Part shown: positions 52,784-57,789 of the stretch, piece by piece
Position numbering within the stretch: the first letter of the stretch is position 1
How the letters are laid out: each line of letters starts with the position of its first letter
NCBI GenBank assembly: GCA_018268785.1
Contig: JAFDVY010000007.1
Coordinates: forward strand, 1-57,789
DNA length: 57,789 nucleotides
Origin: Acidobacteriota bacterium
Lineage (GTDB): Bacteria > Acidobacteriota > Terriglobia > Acidiferrales > UBA7541
Direction: 5' to 3'
The notes under the pieces: generated by a model
Told to the model about the DNA's origin: nothing
The model's input: the letters and a program-made list of their open reading frames with translations, nothing else
Databases searched by the model: none
Made by a program: the position numbers and the translations under genes

Positions 52784-54601
52784 TCACTTCTTCTCTTCGG
52801 CGATCCAGGATTTGATGTTGGATTCGAGAATGTTGAGCGGGATAGCGCCGTTTTCGAGTACAGCGTCGTGGAATTTGCGTTTATTGAATTTAGGGCCGAG
52901 TTCCTTTTCGGCAAGTGTGCGAAGTTCACGGATTTTGAGCTGGCCGATTTTGTAAGCGAGCGCCTGCCCGGGCCAGACGATATAGCGATCCACTTCGACA
53001 ATGATGTCCTGGTCGGTCTTTCCCGTGTTGTCCTTGAAGAACTGAATGGCCTGATCGCGCGACCAACCCATCGTATGCATTCCGGTGTCCACCACAAGGC
53101 GGACGGCGCGCCACATGTCATACGTAAGCTGGCCAAACTTGGAGTACGGATCTTTGTAAAGGCCGAGGTCTTCTCCGAGGCTTTCCGAGTACAGCCCCCA
53201 GCCTTCGACGAAAGCGGAATAGCCGATGTGGCGGCGAAATTCCGGAACGTCCTCAAGTTCCTGCCCGAGAGAAATCTGCAAGTGATGGCCGGGCACCGAC
53301 TCATGCAGCGAGAGCGCTTCCATTTCCCACTTTGGACGCGCTTTCAAGTTGTACGTATTCACAAAATAGTAGCCGGGGCGGCCAGCGGCGGGCGCTCCAG
53401 GCTGGTAGTAAGCGGTGGTCTGCGACGGCGCCTTGAAATCGGGAATCGGAATGACGCCATATTGATTGCGCGGAAGTTTTCCAAATTCCTTGACGAGTTC
53501 CGGATCGACGGACTTGGCGATGATTTTGTACCCGTTGACCAGGTCTTCTTTCTTGTCGTAATAAAAACGCGGATCATTGCGAAGAAATTCCGTGAAATCG
53601 TGGAAGCTGCCCTGGAAACCGATGGAAGCAATGAGTTTTTCCATTTCGGCGCGGATACGCTTCACTTCGGCAAGCCCGATTTCGTGGATTTGCTGCGGTG
53701 TCAGATTAGTCGTGGTGTGCCAGCGAACGTGATAAGCGTACGCCGCAGCGCCGTTTGGAATGTCTGTCCCAGCGATGGAACCGCGACACGCGGGCAGATA
53801 GGTTTTTTCTATGAAATCGTGAAGGCGATGAATGGCGGGAACAAGCGCGGAAGAATAGATTGCCACGGCACGTTGCGTTAGCCGTTTGCGATCTGCTTCC
53901 GCAATCGATACCGGAAAATCGGTAAATGCATCGAGCAGCGGACTCTTGAGTGGATCTTCTGGCGCGAGATCCGCGATCTGCTGCGGAACGTCCCGCAAGG
54001 TGATCTTCGGTTGCGTGTAGCCGCGCTTCAAGCCTTCCTCAAGGAGCGCTATTTCTTGATCAAAAGCCTTCGGCAGAGCAGCAAGCCGCGCGAGAATGTC
54101 TTCGTAGTCGACAACAGTCGCGTGCGGTGCGCTGGCCAGCGTTTCGGGAGCCCCCTGCTGGATGCCTTCGCGCTGGTTGATGCGGAGAAAATTGTTTCCG
54201 GGAATCACGTTGCGGAACGGCATGGGATCATCGCCGAATTGCAGCCCCTCTTCGGCGGTTTGCAAGATGTCGAGGTACAGGTCGTAATTCAACTGTTCGG
54301 ATTTGGCGAGAGCATCCCGATCGAACTTCTTCAGTGTGACGAGACTTTCTCTCAGGTGCTTCTGGCGCGCTGCAATTCCTTCCGTCGAATCATCGGCCCA
54401 TTTGCGGTTCTGGCCCGGGTAGCCCACACCGGTCGCGAACTCCGGATACTCTTCCATCCAGCGTTTCCAATCGGCGTCGAGATAGGCGCGGAAGTTTTTC
54501 TTCGCTTCGAGCTGGGAAGGCGCCGATTGCGCGAACGTTGTTGGTAGAGCCACGAAGACCCCTCCTGCAGCTGCGAGCAGCAAAGCCAGGATTTTGCGCA
54601 T
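52784..54601 (-). CDS. Secreted DUF885 metallopeptidase-like protein
   Basis: 605 aa with a signal peptide (ILALLLAAAGGVFVALPTTFA, cleavage near residue 25). DUF885 proteins resemble thermolysin-like/M3-type helical zinc peptidases. Seen: ALSLHESVPGHHLQISLG (HExxxGH zinc-type motif, near residue 440), YSAFVEGWGLYSE, DTGMHTMGWSRDQAI. Full length for the family. The ATG overlaps the cmk stop (TAATG), so it is coupled to an otherwise unrelated gene. Exported, probably periplasmic. Confidence 0.88.
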   Translation of the reverse strand: MRKILALLLAAAGGVFVALPTTFAQSAPSQLEAKKNFRAYLDADWKRWMEEYPEFATGVGYPGQNRKWADDSTEGIAARQKHLRESLVTLKKFDRDALAKSEQLNYDLYLDILQTAEEGLQFGDDPMPFRNVIPGNNFLRINQREGIQQGAPETLASAPHATVVDYEDILARLAALPKAFDQEIALLEEGLKRGYTQPKITLRDVPQQIADLAPEDPLKSPLLDAFTDFPVSIAEADRKRLTQRAVAIYSSALVPAIHRLHDFIEKTYLPACRGSIAGTDIPNGAAAYAYHVRWHTTTNLTPQQIHEIGLAEVKRIRAEMEKLIASIGFQGSFHDFTEFLRNDPRFYYDKKEDLVNGYKIIAKSVDPELVKEFGKLPRNQYGVIPIPDFKAPSQTTAYYQPGAPAAGRPGYYFVNTYNLKARPKWEMEALSLHESVPGHHLQISLGQELEDVPEFRRHIGYSAFVEGWGLYSESLGEDLGLYKDPYSKFGQLTYDMWRAVRLVVDTGMHTMGWSRDQAIQFFKDNTGKTDQDIIVEVDRYIVWPGQALAYKIGQLKIRELRTLAEKELGPKFNKRKFHDAVLENGAIPLNILESNIKSWIAEEKK

Positions 54602-55326
54602 TACACTTCCCTCCCTGCGGCTTTTGCCAATTCCTTCTCCCGTTCGCGAGTGAGCATGACGATGAGCCGTGCTGTTTCCTCGATGTCCATTGCGGTGTTG
54701 TCCACGAGAACGGCGTCCTTGGCTCGAATGAGCGGCGAAACTTTGCGTTCGCGGTCGCGCTTGTCGCGCTCGTGAACTTCGTCGAGAACCTGCGCGAGCG
54801 TGAAGTGCTCGCCTTTCTCTTCGTGTTCTTTCCAGCGGCGTTCCGCGCGGACTTCCGGCGAGGCTTCAAGGAAGATTTTCAGCTCGGCGTTGGGAAAAAC
54901 AACTGTGCCGATGTCACGGCCTTCCATGACCACTCCGCCGCCAGCGCCGGCTTTTCGCTGCTCGCCAACGAGGAGCTCGCGGACTTTTGCGATGGTGGCG
55001 ATTTGCGATGCAGCCTGGGCGACTTCGGGAGTACGAATGGCTTGCGTAACGTCGATGCCATCGAGCAAGACCTGATTTTTCACGCCCTCAGCGACGAGAT
55101 TGGGCGGCGTGGGTTTGAGTTCGATGTGCGTATCGGCCGCGAGCGCTTCGAGTTCGGAATGTGAAGAGAGCGCGAGGCCATTATTTTGCAGGGCTTTGAG
55201 TGCGAGCGCGCGATACATGGCGCCGCTATCGAGATAGAGATAGCCGAGAATTTGCGCGATGCGCTGGGCGACGCTGCTTTTGCCGGAGCCAGCGGGACCG
55301 TCAATGGCGATAGTGAGTTTTGGCAC
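54601..55326 (-). CDS. cmk: Cytidylate kinase
   Basis: Phosphorylates CMP and dCMP. 241 aa. Walker A IDGPAGSGKSSVAQRIA at residues about 7-22, YLDSGAMYRALAL, NMP-binding domain with GVKNQVLLDGIDVTQAIRTPEVA, and VMEGRDIGTVVFPNAELKIFLEAS. The GTG at 55326 begins the conserved PKLTIAIDGPAGSGK; the frame is open farther into fabI but that part is not conserved. Eighteen bp after fabI. Confidence 0.93.
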   Translation of the reverse strand: MPKLTIAIDGPAGSGKSSVAQRIAQILGYLYLDSGAMYRALALKALQNNGLALSSHSELEALAADTHIELKPTPPNLVAEGVKNQVLLDGIDVTQAIRTPEVAQAASQIATIAKVRELLVGEQRKAGAGGGVVMEGRDIGTVVFPNAELKIFLEASPEVRAERRWKEHEEKGEHFTLAQVLDEVHERDKRDRERKVSPLIRAKDAVLVDNTAMDIEETARLIVMLTREREKELAKAAGREV

Positions 55327-55343
55327 GAGCCTGAAATTGTATT

Positions 55344-56108
55344 TCAGAAACCCATGATGTTGTAGCCGCAATCTACGTAAATCGTTTCGCCGGTGATGCC
55401 GGAGCCGCCGGAGGAAAGAAGGAACGCCGCGGTGGCGCCGACTTCGCCTGCCTCGACGTTGCGGCGAAGCGGAGCGCGCTCCGCGTGGCCCTTGAGCATA
55501 TCGCCAAGGCCGGAGATACCGCGTGCGGCGAGCGTCTTGAGCGGACCGGCGGAAATCGCGTTGACGCGAATATTCTTCGGGCCAAGATCGCTGGCAAGGT
55601 AGCGGACTGTGGCTTCGAGCGCGGCTTTTGCGACGCCCATGACGTTATATTTGGGAACGACTTTTTCCGCGCCGAAGTAGCTGAGGGTGATAACGCCTCC
55701 GCCTTCGGTCATCAGAGGAGCCGCGGCGCGCGTGGCGGCGACGAGCGAGTAGACGCTGATGTCGTGCGCGATGCGAAAGCCTTCGCGCGACGTGTTGACG
55801 AATTCGCCTTTGAGATCGTCGGCGAGAGCGTAGGCGACGCTATGGACAAGGCCTTGCAACGTGCCGTAACGCGATTTCAGTTGATCGAACAGCGCGGCAA
55901 TTTGCGCGTCGCTGGCTACGTCGCACATGAACCCCACGGAGCCGGGGAGCTCGGTGATGAGGTCCCTGGCTTCCTGCTCGAGGCGCTCGTTTTGATAGGT
56001 GATGGCGAGCTGCCAGCCGTCGGCGTGGAGTTTTTGCGCGATGGCCCAAGCGATACTGCGCTTATTGGCTAGGCCGAAGATTACCGCGGTTTTTTGTACG
56101 TCACTCAT
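55344..56108 (-). CDS. fabI: Enoyl-[acyl-carrier-protein] reductase (NADH)
   Basis: Last reduction of the fatty-acid elongation cycle. SDR fold, 254 aa. Seen: VIFGLANKRSIAWAIAQKL nucleotide-binding motif, MCDVASDAQI, LVHSVAYA, the catalytic Tyr-x6-Lys in YFGAEKVVPKYNVMGVAKAALE, and SAGPLKTLAARGI. FabI type, so triclosan-sensitive in principle. No FabK/FabL features. Upstream of cmk on the same strand. Confidence 0.95.
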   Translation of the reverse strand: MSDVQKTAVIFGLANKRSIAWAIAQKLHADGWQLAITYQNERLEQEARDLITELPGSVGFMCDVASDAQIAALFDQLKSRYGTLQGLVHSVAYALADDLKGEFVNTSREGFRIAHDISVYSLVAATRAAAPLMTEGGGVITLSYFGAEKVVPKYNVMGVAKAALEATVRYLASDLGPKNIRVNAISAGPLKTLAARGISGLGDMLKGHAERAPLRRNVEAGEVGATAAFLLSSGGSGITGETIYVDCGYNIMGF

Positions 56109-56246
56109 GCGTCGTATCTCCCTGATTCAGCGCAGCGATTCTCTTTGCATTCACAAGCCTGCGCAAGTGTTTAGGTTGAGGTCCTTCGTCTCAGTGCAAG
56201 AGCACCGGAACTCAGGATGACAAGCAAGAATCAAAACAACACCCAG

Positions 56247-57789
56247 CTAAATTCGATGAAAAGCGCGTTCGATTTCCTTTACGGAATACCGCAAAACGAC
56301 TGGGCGGCCGTGCGGGCAGCTCATGGGGCAGTCGGTTTTTGCGAGCGCATCCAGCAGCCATTCCATTTTCGTATTGTCCAGCGGCATGTTGATTTTGATC
56401 GCCGCGTGGCAGGCGGTGGATGCGGCGATTTTTGCTTGAAGCGTTTCGATGGAGATGGCGGCGTTTTCGCGGTCGAGGCCGTCGAGAATTTCAGTTAGAA
56501 GTTTTTCCGCGTCGGTGGTTTGCACTCCGGCAGGGACGGATTGGATGGCGACGCTGCGCGGGCCCATGGGCTCGACTTCAAAACCGTTGGCGGACATCTC
56601 TTCCGCGATTTTCTCGAAGATGACGAGCTGGCGCGGAGAAAGTTCGAGAATGAGCGGCATGAGCATGCGCTGCGATTCGACTTTTCCGGCGCGGCGCGCG
56701 GCGAGGTGCTGCTCGAAGAGGACGCGTTCATGGGCGACGTGCTGATCGACGATCCAAAGACCTTCGCCATTGACGGCAACAATGAAACTCGAACTGACCT
56801 GGCCGAGCGGTTTTAAATCGCGGATTTGGTCGGGGTGAGGAAGAGTCGCGGGCGCGGAAGATCCGTTTGCCGGAAAATTTGCGGCCCAGTTGGTGGAAGG
56901 CTCTGCAGGCGCAGGAATCACGGCTGATTCCGCAGCGAGCGCAGGAAGTTGGCCAAAGCCTCCGGAAGATCCGAACGCAAAGCGCTGCGCGACTGGTTGC
57001 AGCGACGCATTGGAAAGATCAAAGCCGCCGCCATCGGAACCTGCGCCGGTGTAATTTGAACCGGCGCCAATTTCTTCCATTGTGGGAATCTGCGCGTGAG
57101 GAATTCCTGACTCTATTGGCGCAGGTGCGATTCCGCCAGACAAAGAATTGCCGTTTGCAAATCCAGTCGAAGAAGTCTGCGACGCGCCAAAACTGGCTGC
57201 AGGCGCAACTCCTGCGGCGGCGGCGAAACTGGCAACGGAACGCGCGGCCATGAGCGCCTGGCGAATCGTGTCGCGCGTGAAATCGTGGACGAATTGCGAG
57301 CGGCGGAAGCGGACTTCGATTTTTTTCGGATGCACGTTGACGTCGACTTCGTCGTACGGCATCTCGAGGAAGAGCAGTGTGGCCGGTGAGATCGCGTGAG
57401 GATGAATGTTGCGATACGCCTCGTGAATGGCGTGGAGAATGAGTTTGTCGCGGACGAGGCGCTTGTTGACGAAGATGTAGATGCCGCTGGAATTGGTGCG
57501 CTGGACTTCGGGGCGCGACGTGAAACCGCTGATGGTGAGTGTGGCCTTTTCCTCTTCGGGTTCGAGGGCGGGTTCGGTGATTGCGGCGCGGAATGGAGCG
57601 GAAGCTGGCGGGATTTCGACGAGTTCGTCGAGCGCCTGGCGGCCAAAGAGTTGGTAGACGCGGTCGGCGAGTTTTTCCGCGGTCGGGCAATCGATGATGG
57701 ATTGCGTGGGCGTGGTGAGGACGAACTGCTTGTCGGGATTGGCGAGAGCGTAGTGCGTTACGAGGGAGGCGATGTGGCCGAGTTCGGTG
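56247..57789 (-). CDS. mutL: DNA mismatch repair protein MutL (5' end outside window)
   Basis: The minus-strand frame is open from the window edge to 56247, covering about 513 residues. It begins inside the GHKL ATPase/transducer part (TELGHIASLVTHYALANPDKQF, SGIYIFVNKRLVRD, LEMPYDEVDVNVHPKKIEVRF), has a proline/alanine/glycine-rich linker of about 150 residues, then the C-terminal dimerisation domain with DQHVAHERVLFE, ACHAAIKINMPLD and CPHGRPVVL. DQHAxxERxxxE-type motifs mark MutL proteins with nicking endonuclease activity, as expected in bacteria without MutH. The N-terminus is not in the window. Confidence 0.93.
   Translation of the reverse strand, partial: TELGHIASLVTHYALANPDKQFVLTTPTQSIIDCPTAEKLADRVYQLFGRQALDELVEIPPASAPFRAAITEPALEPEEEKATLTISGFTSRPEVQRTNSSGIYIFVNKRLVRDKLILHAIHEAYRNIHPHAISPATLLFLEMPYDEVDVNVHPKKIEVRFRRSQFVHDFTRDTIRQALMAARSVASFAAAAGVAPAASFGASQTSSTGFANGNSLSGGIAPAPIESGIPHAQIPTMEEIGAGSNYTGAGSDGGGFDLSNASLQPVAQRFAFGSSGGFGQLPALAAESAVIPAPAEPSTNWAANFPANGSSAPATLPHPDQIRDLKPLGQVSSSFIVAVNGEGLWIVDQHVAHERVLFEQHLAARRAGKVESQRMLMPLILELSPRQLVIFEKIAEEMSANGFEVEPMGPRSVAIQSVPAGVQTTDAEKLLTEILDGLDRENAAISIETLQAKIAASTACHAAIKINMPLDNTKMEWLLDALAKTDCPMSCPHGRPVVLRYSVKEIERAFHRI

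Noticed and set aside
52546..53304. A 252-codon minus-strand frame overlapping the DUF885 gene's 3' end
   Set aside because: Reads an alternative frame of the DUF885 coding sequence, with high Arg/Ser content; the DUF885 frame carries the conserved motifs.
1..57789. CRISPR array, insertion sequence or prophage
   Set aside because: No regularly spaced repeats, transposase, integrase or phage structural genes were seen; the only repeats are the short TGTAG palindromes.

Overview
The window is 57.8 kb of moderately GC-rich (by eye mid-to-upper 50s percent), densely packed bacterial chromosome with no rRNA, phage or CRISPR. The gene families point to an Acidobacteriota chromosome: tandem EAL-like/HDOD proteins, a PilZ-like/TonB fusion, DUF4870, DUF885 and DUF3891 proteins, a YtrA-type GntR/ABC cassette, and intergenic palindromes beginning TGTAG. 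This assignment is an inference from gene content; there is no marker RNA.

Layout. 0.1-2.6 kb: GHMP kinase, thymidine kinase and a YjjX-like NTPase (minus), then tRNA-Gly(GCC). 2.9-4.7 kb: small proteins, MsrB and a PilZ protein. 4.7-11.1 kb: a compact histidine operon hisI-G-D-C-B-H-F-A with nearly every junction overlapping, preceded by a sigma70-like promoter, a 23-codon leader peptide with seven His codons, and a terminator, i.e. a classical attenuator. 11.1-19.8 kb: a metallo-beta-lactamase-fold protein, glucan phosphorylase, a trifunctional LplT-PlsC-acyl-ACP synthetase fusion with a PAP2/sphingomyelin-synthase-like enzyme, and an outer-membrane protein/cytochrome c pair. 19.9-23.8 kb: tRNA-Lys(CTT) and a lysine operon dapE-B-A-D whose leader matches a lysine riboswitch. 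23.9-31.7 kb: DHH phosphoesterase, DUF4870, DUF3891, CoA-transferase, TonB-type protein, FMN hydroxyacid oxidase, tRNA-Leu(TAG). 31.8-38.8 kb: acetyltransferase-like protein, a GntR/ABC/membrane operon with an operator-like palindrome in its promoter, a Rieske oxygenase and PurU. 39-48.9 kb: protein quality control and transcription termination (tig, clpP, clpX, lon, rho), then two EAL-like/HDOD paralogues closed by a strong terminator. 49.1-52.7 kb: a Ro60-like TROVE/VWA protein locus. 52.8-57.8 kb: DUF885 peptidase-like protein, cmk, fabI and mutL (cut by the window edge).

The most unusual region is 49.1-52.7 kb. Upstream of the Ro60/Rsr homologue, on the same strand, lie five tandem RNAs that share one secondary structure: a 6-bp outer stem, a UGGYRNA segment, an 8-bp helix, UUACUUCG, a variable module, the returning 8-nt strand, about nine nucleotides ending in UUCC, and the closing stem. 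They look like bacterial Y RNAs. Three carry a circularly permuted tRNA-like module (T-arm, capped acceptor stem, D-arm) as in YrlA RNAs, and two carry only a hairpin. In one, a TGTAG palindrome has inserted into the loop capping the acceptor stem and the D-arm has decayed. Between the array and the TROVE gene lies a two-frame gene that looks like a single protein interrupted by a frameshift.
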